Shown one piece after another: positions 9,139 through 19,480 of a stretch of 21,376 bases of DNA. The DNA comes from Ophiosphaerella korrae (lineage: Eukaryota > Ascomycota > Dothideomycetes > Pleosporales > Phaeosphaeriaceae), in assembly GCA_028456385.1 (NCBI GenBank), contig JALNQF010000580.1:1-21376 (forward strand), in the 5' to 3' direction. The stretch's first letter is position 1. Every line of letters starts with the position of its first letter. A program made the translations under genes and the position numbers. The notes below the pieces were generated by a model. It made no database searches and was not told the origin of the DNA. It saw only the letters and a program-made list of their open reading frames with translations.

Positions 9139-9560
9139 GAGATACGCTAGAAAGATTATAAGACGTATAAGTATTAGTATAAATATACGCCTTATAAGCC
9201 TTGCTATATTTTAAAGAAATATACTTTAAAGGAAGATTTAAAGATTTGTAATAAAAATAAGGAAATATAGTAATACTATAATATAATACACGATCTACTA
9301 ATTAAAGATAATAAAGAGTAGATTTAGTAGGTATAAGAGAAGATAAAGAACTTTATATTAATAAAGAAACTAGATTAATAACTTTAGCTCTAGGATAGAC
9401 AAACTAGAACCTACTTAGAGAGGGAGATAGTGTTATAGGAGTAATAAGAAAAACTAAGATAAAGCTAATTAGTCCTAACTTAGGTACTAACGAAGTATAG
9501 GACAAGTAAGGTAATAACCTTAATTAGGAGACTACCTATAACTAAGATATATAGCAATAA
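9109..9560 (+). pseudogene. Downstream sense ORF extending into the 3' LTR (copy 2)
   Basis: A plus-strand frame after gag-pol (tested in phase at 9193, 9409 and 9442) has shared words with copy 1: KNKEI, EQIQ, NFILIKK, TYLER, EIVLQ, QEKLRQ, QLVLTQVL. It crosses the LTR start at 9442 and goes on about 30-40 codons. The 5' LTR of copy 4 keeps the same frame (QLAQTQVLIKYR-type). Its composition is Lys-, Gln- and Glu-rich, suggesting a helical protein. Neither start nor stop can be fixed, and the 5' part overlaps the beginning of the antisense frame. Its function is unknown. Confidence 0.5.
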
Positions 9561-9889
9561 TCTATAGTTACGTATAAATAGATTAAAGTAATCTATAATA
9601 ATATATAAATAGATTAAGGTAATCTATAGTTACGTGTAAATAGATTAGTAGTAATCTATAACGTTATATAGATAGATTACTACAAGTATATAGTTAGTAG
9701 TAATACGTATTATTAGGATAGTATTAGTAATTTAATTATTAACTACGAGCGATATTACAAAGATAGTTATAAAATATCTTTTATTGTTTATAGTATATTG
9801 TAGATTACTATATAGACTTTTATTATTACCTTTTAATCTACTAACTACTTTTAGGTATTAGGAAGTTAACCCTAGTGACACCTATAACA
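9442..9889 (+). repeat. 3' LTR of Gypsy copy 2
   Basis: It begins TAATAAGAAAAAC right after a purine-rich stretch (GAGAGGGAGATAGTG, then AGGAG), which is the likely polypurine tract. It ends CCTATAACA, retaining the CA terminus. The core at 9691-9760 and the last 100 bp match the other LTRs. At 448 bp it is longer than the 5' LTR (431 bp), and the internal repeats are of a different kind. Confidence 0.85.
9558..9679 (+). repeat. Four palindromic 28-bp units in tandem in the 3' LTR
   Basis: Units start at 9558, 9589, 9620 and 9652. Each has arms TAATCTAT and ATAGATTA (perfect 8-bp inverted repeats) around a 12-bp spacer. All four sets of arms are perfect, whereas the spacers differ. Copy 4 has a single such unit (13146-13173). 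The 5' LTR of copy 2 has only a left arm (2910-2917). Confidence 0.93.
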
Positions 9890-9896
9890 AAGGATA

Positions 9897-9962
9897 GTAT
9901 ACTACTAAGCTAATCTTAATAAAAAGGAGCTAATAGCTAGTTAAGCTATTATAGTAGTATAC
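9897..9962. repeat. 11-bp inverted repeat
   Basis: GTATACTACTA at 9897-9907 is the exact reverse complement of TAGTAGTATAC at 9952-9962, with 44 bp between. It sits eight bases after the Gypsy LTR end. Confidence 0.9.
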
Positions 9963-10147
9963 AATATATATACTAGTTATTATTACTTAAAGTTTTTTAG
10001 ACTTACTTAGAACTTACTTAAAGTTATACTAAGTTGTATATAGTAGAATATACTAGCTAATAGAGCTAGTACGCGCTAGTTACTTAGCCTAGTAGAGCTT
10101 ATCGATAGCGCTAAGTATACCCTAATAGCTCTCTACTCTAGACTCCT

Positions 10148-10155
10148 TATAAATA
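10148..10155 (+). promoter_or_regulatory. TATA box (TATAAATA) in LTR-like spacer
   Basis: A consensus TATAAATA is preceded by a pyrimidine-rich CTCTCTACTCTAGACTCCT stretch. It stands out in sequence where most TATA strings are RIP products because the flanks are not TA-rich. It is a plausible LTR U3 promoter, but the motif alone is weak evidence. Confidence 0.35.
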
Positions 10156-10214
10156 GCTTATATAGCTTACTTACTACTATAAGCTTACTTAACTTATATA
10201 GAGTAAAGCTTTAA

Positions 10215-12990
10215 CTTATAATAAAAGTATATAAAGACTAGAAAATATATAATCTTAAAGTAATAAAGTTTATAATATTCTAAAAATAAATAAAGTAATA
10301 TATAGTTATAGTAAAAAGAATACTTATATAAAGAAAATAGTAGTACTTTATAAAAAAAATATAATAGATTAATAAAGCTTATATACTAAGTATACTAGTA
10401 GTATACTATATCTTAGTAAAGTAGAAGAAAAGTTAAAATAGATACTAAAAAAGAGATAATAAAAGAATAAACCTAAAATACTTAGTATACTTTAAAATAT
10501 TATAAGTATTATACCTAAATATATACTATCTTATATATAGAGAACCTAAAGTAAAAAATAATACTTAGCTAGTAAAAAGAAAAGGCTATAACAATTTAAA
10601 AGTAATTCTAGCTAAAGATATTATAAGATAGAAAATAATAAGAATACTTAGTAAAGGATATATAGTAGTAAGAATTAAAAAAAAGTTATCTACAAAATAT
10701 ATCCTAAGAAAGCCTTAGTATAAGTATATATAAGATAACTACTTAAAATATAATAACTATAAGTATAAAGTAAAGTAATAGCTTTAACTAAGTAGTAAGT
10801 TTATAAAATAGCCTAAGTATAAAAAGTAAGAAAGTATAATAAGCTTATATATTATAAAAATAAGTACTTTCTAAAAAAAAAAGATATAAATTATAATTAA
10901 TAGTAGAGCTATAATAAACTTTATATCTAAACGGTTTATAGAAAAATAAAGAATATATTATACTATAAAGAAGTATTCTTAATAATTAAGTATAATTAAA
11001 AGAAAACTATTCTAGAAACTAATTAAGTTTAAAACAATACCCTCTATATTAAAGCTAAAAAGACTAGAAATTAAGAATATAGTTATAAATATAATAATAA
11101 TTAATAATAAATAAAATATAATCTTAGATTTACTATAGTTATAGATAACTAACTTATAAATTAATTAAAAAATAAAAGAAATTAGTTACTCTAAGTATAA
11201 TATATTAAAAGCTAATATAAGTATATATAAAGGAAAATTCGTAGATAAATATAAGAAATAAGAAAAATAGCTTATAGAACCTAAAGACTACTTTCTAGAA
11301 TATTAGCTATAAGATTTAGTAATAGAACTAGAAAAAATAAAAAATATAAGATAGAGCTTAGTCAATAGAAAAATACAAAAAGAATTAAAATTAAGTAAGT
11401 ATTTATTATAAATACTATAAAAAAGAGATATATATAAAATTCTAAATCTTTAGTAGTATATAAACTTATATTTATAAATAAAAAAGAGAGAAATAATAAA
11501 CAACTTTATATAGACTTTAGAAAAATGAACGTAATTATAAGTAAAAACTAATATCCTCTACTATATATAAATAAGATATAAAATAAGCTATAAAAGGCTT
11601 AAATCTTTATAAAGCTAGATATCTAGAACGCTTACTACTAGATTAGAATTAAGAAAGGTAATAAATAGAAAATAGTATTCTAAATATAATTTAGACTATT
11701 TAAATATATAGTTATACCTTTTAGATTATTAAATATACTAGTAGTATTCTAAGAAAGAATTAATATAGTCTTAAAAGAATACTTAGATATATTTATATTT
11801 ATATACTTAGATAATATCTTTATATTCTTAGAAATAGAAGAAGAATATATATAATATATATATAAGGTACTAGAAAAACTAGTAAAAAATAAACTATTTC
11901 TTAAGATAAGAAAATATAAGTTTTATATAAAGAAAATAGATTTCTTTAGATTTATTATTAAACTAAGAAAAATTAGAATTAACTTTAGTAAGATTAAATT
12001 AATCTTAGAATAGCTAATACTAAAAAACTTATAAAAAGTATAGTAATTTTATAAGTTAGTAAACTTTTATAAAAAAATAATAGTAAGATAGTCTAAATAT
12101 ATAGAACTACAAACTAAACTTATAAAAAAAGATATACTATTTAAGTAGATAAAAGAATATAATAAAGTATTAAACTAAATTAAATAGAAGTGTATAGAGA
12201 ACCTAGTTACTAGAATATATAACCTTAACCTACTAGTAATAGTAAAAATAGACGTATCTAATTTAGTCTATAGAATAGTACTAATATAAGAAGACTAAGA
12301 TATAAAATAAAAATACTTAGTTAAGTATTTCTTTAAAAAATAAAGCTAAAAGAGCTTAACTACTTAATCTATAATAAAGAAATACTAGAAATCTATAAAG
12401 TATTTAAGTAATAGAAAGTATACTTATAAAAAGTAAAATATAAAACAAAAGTCTATATAACTTATAAAAACTTTATAATATTTATAATAAATTAAGACTT
12501 AGTATTATATTATATAAGATAGTAAAAGTACTTATTAATAATTAACTTTAAAGTTATATATATATAAAGAAAAGATAACTAATTTATAGATATTCTAAGT
12601 AAAAGACTAGATTTATAAAAAAAAGTAAATATAACTAGTATAGTTTTAGTTAAGTATAAAGAAAGATATTTAGTTTTAAATAAACTTAGAATAGCTATAA
12701 TATATAAAAGAATAAGTAATAAGTTAAATAAATAAGTTAAAGAGGAAATAGTAAAAACTTCTAAAAAAATAAAGAAGCTAGAAATCTAGAATAGACTAGT
12801 AGAAGCCTATAGAAAAATATATATTGTAAGTAGAATCTAAAAAGAATTTATATAATAATTCTATAAACTACTAGTATATAGATAATAAAGAATTAAAAAA
12901 ATACTAAATATACTTTTAAGAAATTACTATATACTAAAAGTAAAATAACTAGTAATAAAAGTACTATAAGATTATATAAAGTATTATTAA
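10215..12990 (+). mobile_element. Gypsy copy 3, truncated at both ends
   Basis: It aligns with copy 2 from about 4893 (linker between Gag and protease) to about 7650 (HHCC part of integrase). No LTR, gag, catalytic integrase core or chromodomain is present. It is cut on the left by the unassigned spacer and on the right by a short unclear stretch (12991-13011) before the 5' LTR of copy 4. CpA is rarer than in copy 2. Confidence 0.88.
10215..12990 (+). pseudogene. Partial pol of Gypsy copy 3: protease, RT, RNase H, integrase start
   Basis: The protease box reads N-S-R-A with the catalytic Asp mutated to Asn (10899). RT has KLDIQNAYYQIRIKK at about 11617-11660 and YLDN-type catalytic box near 11804, again with the second Asp lost. 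The RNase H Asp survives (DVSN near 12250). The end is the HHCC region at about 12850-12990. Protease and RT lie in different phases (10899 against 11807), so a net frameshift lies between them, unlike copy 2. One of the few ATG triplets of the window (near 11525) survives inside RT where copy 2 has a different codon. It is non-functional. Confidence 0.87.
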
Positions 12991-13011
12991 GAACTACTTT
13001 ATTATTATAAG

Positions 13012-13357
13012 TAAAATAAGAGAAATCGAGATAGAACTAATTAGCCTAGACTTAAGTACTAATAAAGTATAGGATAAGTAGAGTAATAACCTAGATTAGA
13101 AAATAACCTATAACCTAAATACATAATATATATAATAGATTAGAGTAATCTATAAGGTTATATAAATAGATTAGTAGAAGTATATAGTTAGTAGTAATTT
13201 ATATTATTAAGAAGGTATTAGTAATCTAATCTCTAACCTAGAACGCTAATACTTAATATTACCTATTAGGAATTATCTATTATTTATAGTTATTACCTTC
13301 TAATCTACTAATACCTAAATAGGTTATTAAGAAGTTAACTCTAGTAACCCTATTATA
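13012..13357 (+). repeat. 5' LTR of Gypsy copy 4
   Basis: It starts TAAAATAAGAGAAATCGAGA and ends CCTATTATA before the conserved leader CCTTACTAATCTAG. At 346 bp it is about 100 bp shorter than the 3' LTR of copy 2, largely because it has one palindromic unit (13146-13173) instead of four. Confidence 0.85.
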
Positions 13358-13419
13358 CCTTACTAATCTAGTTATTAAGAGAAGTAAAGCGTAAGTAGTA
13401 TATAGTCTAAGCTAATATA

Positions 13420-16400
13420 ATAGTAGAAAGTTTAACTAAGAAATAAGGTAACGTACTTCTAAGTAGTTATAAGTTAGATAATACTATATAGAAGGTAATT
13501 AAAGACTACCTAAATAATCTAATTTTAGAGAAAAAAGATATAAAGATAGTAATTAACGCTTTAGAAACCTAAAATAAAGAATTATAAAACTACGTAAAAT
13601 AGAACAAAGTATAGATTAAAGCTATTATAGAAAGATAAAACTAGATAGAATAAATTACCTAAAGACTAGAGATAAGTATAATAAAGAAACTACTTAAGAT
13701 ACTTATACTTAAGAAATTTAATAGAATATAAGAAAAACTAAAACCTTTTATAGTAGTAGTATAACTTTAGATTAATATATAAGTACTATACTTTAATAAA
13801 GAAGATAAAAAAGTAATATATATAGGAATATACTTTAAAGAAGATATAATAAGATAGTTTAAACCTTACTAAATAGATTATATAATATATACTCTAGGAA
13901 TATAGAAAGATAAAATAAGAGCTATCTTTAGAAGTTATAAATACTTTACTAAACAAATAAGAGTAGTATTTAGAGATATAGATATTACCTAATAAGTAAA
14001 AAAAAAGCTTAAGAGGCTTATATAATAGAAGAGTATTTCTAAATATATAGTATAGTTTAAATAACTATTATAGAATATAGAAAAGAATAAAGTATTATTA
14101 ATATTATAATTTAAACAAAGACTAAACTTAAGAATCTAATATAAAATAATTTATATAGAAAAGCTAAGAATACTAGAAGCTCTAAAATAGTAGGTAATAT
14201 AAATTAATAATAATCTTTAAGAATAGAAGAAGAATAAGTATAGAGGATAATTTAGAAACTAAGATACTAGAGACCCTATAATCCTTAACGCTAATAAGAA
14301 TAGAAAGAAAAATAAAAATAAAGACTTTACGTACTTTAACTATAGTAAAAAAGGTTAGTACGTAAAAGATTACTAGTTAAAGAAAAAAGATATAGTATAT
14401 TATAAATATAAGAAACTGGGATACTTTATAAAGGACTATAGAAGTAAAGATCTTAAGAAAAAAAAAGAAGCCTAGTTAAAAATAACTAAAAATAGGAAAG
14501 AAGTACTAAAAGTATAGGCTAAACCTTAAGAGAAAGTAGCTAAGAGTAAAGAAATATAATATATAATACTCTATTAGACTTTTTATTATAGTAATAACTA
14601 CTTTATATATATTTCTAGTAAGTAGGAAGTAGAATAGTTTTTAAAGAAGAATAAAGTAGTAGTAATAAAAGAATAAATAAAAGCGTAGCTAGAAGAAGTA
14701 GTATACGTAATAGACTTACTAATAGAAGACTTAGAAAGAGAGAAGCCTTAGACCCTATTAATCCCTACTAAAAGACTAGTAGAAGATAAGAAGACTACTA
14801 TAGTTACTTCTAAAGAACTATAAAGTAATAAAAGAGAAGTTAATATAAGAAATATAAAGTATACCTTATTAGATATATATAGTTATAATAGCTATATAAT
14901 AATAAATATAGTAGAATAAAACTAATAGTAGTAATTTATTTAAAAATACTTACTAGTTATAACTATAAAAAAAGTATATAAAGACTATAAAGAATATAAT
15001 CCTAAGAATATAAAGTTTATACTATTTTAAAAATAGATAGAGTAATATATAGTTATAGTAAGAAGAATACTTATATAAAAAGAATAGTAATACCTTGTAA
15101 AAAAAACATAATAGATTAATAAAGCCTATATACTAAGAATACTAGTAGTATATTATATCCTAATAGAAAGATTACCTAGAAAAGATAAGTACTAGAAAGG
15201 AGACAATAAAATAATAGATCTAAAACATCTAGTATATTTTAAAGTAGTATAGTTATTATACTTAAACAAGAATTATATTATATATAAGAACCCTAAAGTA
15301 AATAACTTTATATGGCTAGTATAAAGAAAAGGATATAATTATATAAAAGTAATTCTAGTAGAAGATATCTTAGGATAAGAAATAATACTAGAAGAAGGAT
15401 ATATAGTAATAAGACTAGGGCTTAAATTATCTAAAAAATATATCTAAAGAAGACTATAGTATAAATACACGTATAATAAATATCTAAAATATAAAGAATA
15501 TAAACTTAAAACAAGGTAATAGCTATAGAAAGATAGATAAATTATAATAACATCTAAGTAAAAAAAGCTAGAAGGTATAAGAGGCCTATATATTATAAAA
15601 ATAAGTACCTTTTAAAAAAAAAGATATAATTTATAATAAATAGTAGAGCTATAAAGAACTTTATATTAAAAAAGTTTATAGAAAAATAAAGAATACATTA
15701 TATAATAAAGAGATATCTTTAATAACTAAGTACAATTAAAAGAAAACTATTCTAGGAACCTATTAGGTTTAAAACAATACCCTCTATACTAGAGCTAGAA
15801 AGAATAATAATAAGAAATATAGTTATAAATATAATAACTATTAACAATAAATAAAAAATTATATTAGGTATACTATAGTTATAGATACCTACCTAAGATT
15901 TAATTAGAAAATAGAGAAAATTAGTTACTCTAAATAAAATATATTAAAAGCTAATATAAGTACGTATAAAAGAAAGTTCTTAGAAAAATATAAGAAATAA
16001 GAAAAATAGTTTATAGAGCCTAAAGACTACCTTCTAGAATATTAACTATAAGACTTAGTAATAGACTTAGAAGAAAGAAAAAATATAAGATAGAGCCTAG
16101 TCTACTATAAAATAGAAAAAAAGTCTAAAATTAAATAAAAGTTTATTAAAAGTATAATAAAAGAAAGATAGATATAAGAATCTAAATCTTTAGTAGTATA
16201 TAGACTTATATTTATAGATAAAAAAGAAATAGATAATAAAAGGCTTTATATAAACTTTAGAAAAATAAATATAATTATAAATAAAAACTAATACTCCTTA
16301 CTATAAATAGATAAAATATATAATATACTATAAAGAGTAAAGATTTTTATAAAGCTAGATATCTAGAATATATACTACTAGATTAGGATTAAGAAAAGTA

Positions 16401-17168
16401 ATATATAGAAGATAGTATTTAGAATATAATATAGACTATTTAAATATATAGTTATACCTTTTAAATTAATAAACGTACTAGTAGTATTTTAAAAAAGAAT
16501 TAATATAGTCTTAAAAGAGTACCTAGATATATTTATATTTATATATCTAGATAATATCCTTATATTCTTAGAAATAGAAGATAAATATATATAATATATA
16601 TATAAAGTCCTAGAAAATTTAGTAAAAAATAAGTTATTTCTTAAGATAAAAAAATACAAGTTCTATATAAAGAAAATAGACTTCTTTAGTTTTATTATAG
16701 AACTAGGCAAAATTAGAATTAACTTAAGAAAGATTAAGATAATTAAGAAATAGCTAATACTAAAGAACTTATAAGTATAGTAGTTTTATAAGTTAGTAAA
16801 CTTTTATAAAAAGCTAATAATAAGATAGTCTAAAGAAATAGTACTAATTACTAACTTTATAAAAAAGATATAATATTTAAATAGATAGAAGAATATAAGA
16901 AAGTATTTAAATATATTAAGTAAAAGTTTATAAAGAACCTAGTTATTAGAATATATAACCTAGAAATACTAGTAATAGTAATAATAGACGTATCTAATTT
17001 AGTCTATAGAATAGTACTAATATAAAAAGACCTAAGAACTAAGTAAGAATACTTAGTTAAATACTTCTCTAAGAAGATAAAAATAGTAGAGCTTAACTAC
17101 TTAATATATAATAAAGAAATACTAGTAATCTATAAAGTATTTAAGTAATAGAGAGTATACTTATAAAG
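13420..17168 (+). pseudogene. Partial gag-pol of Gypsy copy 4, RIP-inactivated
   Basis: The ancestral start at 13420 (ATA, once ATG) has the same context as copy 2. The first zinc knuckle is at 14332-14373 with its His position changed to TAG. The second at about 14398-14440 keeps the L-G-Y context with Cys to Tyr and His to Tyr. The protease box (Asn at 15639) and RT box (YLDN near 16544) both carry Asp to Asn. The RNase H Asp survives near 16987. Gag, protease and RT are in three different phases (13420, 15639, 16547), so at least two net frameshifts occurred besides the stops. The frame ends abruptly in RNase H. Confidence 0.88.
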
Positions 17169-18019
17169 TTAATCTAAGTTATCTAGTAATAGCTAAGATA
17201 ACTCTACTCGCAAATAACAAAGCTATATTACAAGAGCTTGTCTAAACACTAAAGAGCTTACTAGCCCTATCTAATACTAGCGCTAGTAATCTTATCTAAG
17301 CTTAATACTAAGCCTATCTATAGAAGGCTCGCTAAGGACGATAATTACTAGAGCTCTAGTATAATAAGTAGCTACGCTTGTATTAGCGTATAATTACGTA
17401 TAATATTATAGAGGTAATAGGCGAGCTCGTAGTATAAGATTTCCTAGAGGCGTTAACACTAAAGCTAGCTCTAGACTAGGCTTAGATAATAAGCTAATTA
17501 GTAATCTAGAGCTTAGTCCTTAGCTTAAAGGCACTTACGCTAGGGCAAATTAGTAGTATCTACTTAGCTCTATTATAGGAGTATAAGCTCTAAACTACTA
17601 ATTAAGGAGCTAGCGTATTTGCAACGTTTAGAGGATCTAAGCTAAGCTTAAGCTTAAGTACTAACTTGAAATACAACTACCTATATAGCTAAGCTTACTA
17701 CTAGAAGCTATAAGATTATAGATAGGTATAAGTAGCGCTTACTAGCAATCTATTTAAAATAGACAATAATAGAAAGGTAAAAATATAGGCTTATTTAGAT
17801 AAGCCGCGCTTTATAGTAGTTAAAACCTTAGTAACTTAAAAGTAGGCTAGTCCCTTATAGGAACTAGTTAAAGCTAGCTTAGAGTTAGTTAAATTAAAGG
17901 CTCTAGTCTACCTAGGCTAGCTAAACGCAGTACTTATTAACCTAGGTATACTTATTAACTTAGGCAAACTTATTAAGCTAGCACCTAGAGCCTACTTAAC
18001 GCTAGATTTTAATACTTAC

Positions 18020-18110
18020 TTACTCTCTAAGAGTACTATACTTAATAATAGAGCTACTCTCTACTTAGTTAACTTAATAAGTCTTATAAAACTAGGCTCC
18101 TTTATAAGAG
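18020..18110 (+). other. Copia protease active-site region
   Basis: The box reads LNNRATLYLVN at 18041-18073, equivalent to family D-S/N-G-A-T-x-H with downstream N. The catalytic Asp is now AAT (Asn), Gly is AGA (Arg), and the His position is TAC (Tyr). All three are RIP-type changes. Confidence 0.75.
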
Positions 18111-18489
18111 TAAAAAGTATAAGCTACGTAGAAGTAAGTATATAAGCGTTTCTAATACTTAGTAAAAGTACTTAAGTCTTTAAGAACGCTCTAAATAGAG
18201 CTTATAGTAAGCGTATAGAGAATCTTATACTTTATAAAGTAGTAGTAGTTAAAGGATTTTATATTAATATAGTATCTAAAGCTTAATTATAGTAAGCTAG
18301 AGCCTAGTATTAAGGTTTTAACGTAACTCTAAGAGTAGGAACGCTAGTAGAGAGTATTGTACTAGCGACGCTAATACGTAAACATAATCTTACTTTTATT
18401 AAATACAAGCCTATTACGTTTTATCTAACTATTATAAGAGTAACTTAAAGTAACTAAGTTAATTAATAGCTTAACTTATAGCGTATAAC

Positions 18490-19480
18490 GCCTAGAAGTA
18501 ACTTAGAGGAGCTCTAGCACGCTAGAGCTAGTTATCTTAGACTAGAAGTACTATAAGCGCTAGTAACGAGCGCAAGAAACGTGTATATTAATAGGATAGC
18601 GCGTATTAAGTACAAGTATTACTTAATAGCTTACGCTAAGTAAGTTATCTTAAGGTAGCCTAGAGAGAGAGCCTTGCGCCTATACTAGCGAGTAGCGTAA
18701 GACCTATTTAATATACCTACTAGCTACTTTAGAGAAGTTTAGACTATACTACTTAAGTATAAGTATAGTAGTAAGCTCTATACCTACTTATTACAAGGTA
18801 AAATACTCTAAAAGATAATAAGAGTATTTAAAAACTTTATAAAGCTACTACTAACGCGCTATAAGCTCTATACGTACGTACTCTAGTAAGATAATAAAGT
18901 AGTAACGCTCCTATAGAGAGGTAAGACGCGCTTCTAGATTTAGGCTAAATAAGAAGAGATTATAGTTAAGAGTACTCTAGTATATACGTATAAGCTAAAT
19001 AGAGGAGCTAAGAGAGCTAGTTAAGAAATAATAATAAAAGTAATTAAGATAAGGATAAGTACTAACCTACTAGAAAGGCTCTAGCTAGAGATAGTAGAGG
19101 TAGCTACGTAGCTATACAATATAAGCCTAAGCTGCGCTTATAATATATAAGCTCCTAATATAGTACTTAATAGCTAGTTTAGATAGTACTTTAGATACTA
19201 TTAGCCTAAGTAAGTAAGAGCTACTATAGTAGACTTTTAGCTAGATTAGAGTAGAGTATACGCCTATAGCTACTACGTATATCTACTTAATAAGGAGTAA
19301 GTAGCTAAGCGTAATAAGAAAAGCTTTAAAATAAGCCCTTAGAGCTATATTAGATATCTAGTAGGATATAGAGTATCTAATATATATAGGATATAGGTCC
19401 TAGAATTAGATTAGGTAATTATAACGCGCAACGTAATATTTAATAAGTAGCTCTTCTATAATAAGAGGAGTAAAGCTTAT
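18490..19480 (+). other. Copia GAG-pre-integrase and integrase region
   Basis: The pre-integrase zinc region has its first His intact at about 18518 and a later His now Tyr. A C-x2-C pair at about 18609-18622 is now Tyr. In the catalytic core, Asp GAC survives at 18701 (VAQDLF) and Asp GAT at 18890 (DNK, family DNG). The Glu in the NG-x-AER-like motif is AAG (Lys) at 19010, so the triad is broken. The C-terminal part carries SFKISPQSYIRYLVGYR, N-I-Y-R-I and TRNVIFN, matching the family SDKFAPRAxxGYLVGY and TRDVxFDE. Confidence 0.88.

Larger units (their letters stand above)
2853..9889 (+). mobile_element. Gypsy copy 2, full-length RIPped Ty3/Gypsy chromovirus
   Basis: A complete element of about 7.04 kb: 5' LTR, leader, a single gag-pol frame with chromodomain, a 660-bp 3' region and 3' LTR. 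Domain order (Gag, PR, RT, RNase H, IN, chromodomain) is that of Ty3/Gypsy, and the chromodomain places it among the chromoviruses. It retains more CpA (ACA, CAA) than copies 1, 3 and 4, so it was RIPped less or arrived later. The 5 bp on either side (AGCTA and AAGGA) do not match even allowing RIP transitions. The LTRs also differ in structure, so it may be a recombinant rather than a simple insertion. Confidence 0.92.
9890..10214 (+). other. Unassigned spacer with LTR-like promoter features
   Basis: This segment matches neither the Gypsy LTR nor the Gypsy internal sequence. It has an 11-bp perfect inverted repeat near its left end, CpG-containing words (TACGCGCTAG, TCGATAGCGC) like those of the Copia element, and a TATA box at 10148-10155 followed by about 60 bases before Gypsy copy 3. 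This would fit a solo or truncated LTR of another family, perhaps Copia. The Copia element in this window has no LTR with which to compare it. Confidence 0.4.
13012..17168 (+). mobile_element. Gypsy copy 4, 3'-truncated
   Basis: It has a 5' LTR, leader, gag, protease, RT and the first part of RNase H, collinear with copy 2 from 2853 to 7105. Similarity ends at 17168 (TATACTTATAAAG) and Copia sequence begins at once. The truncation point lies within about 40 bp of the equivalent break in copy 1. The LTR abuts the broken end of copy 3. Confidence 0.9.

Noticed and set aside
9110..9360. Alternative sense frame (one base shifted) in the 3' region
   Set aside because: It also looks open in copy 2, but copy 1 conserves its residues much less well than those of the chosen frame.
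9558..9679. Regularly spaced repeats that could suggest a CRISPR array
   Set aside because: Spacing of 31-32 bp leaves no unique spacers, the units are palindromes within an LTR, and the context is eukaryotic.
11500..11600. ATG at about 11525 as start of a real gene
   Set aside because: It lies inside the degraded RT of Gypsy copy 3 and the frame meets stops within a short distance.
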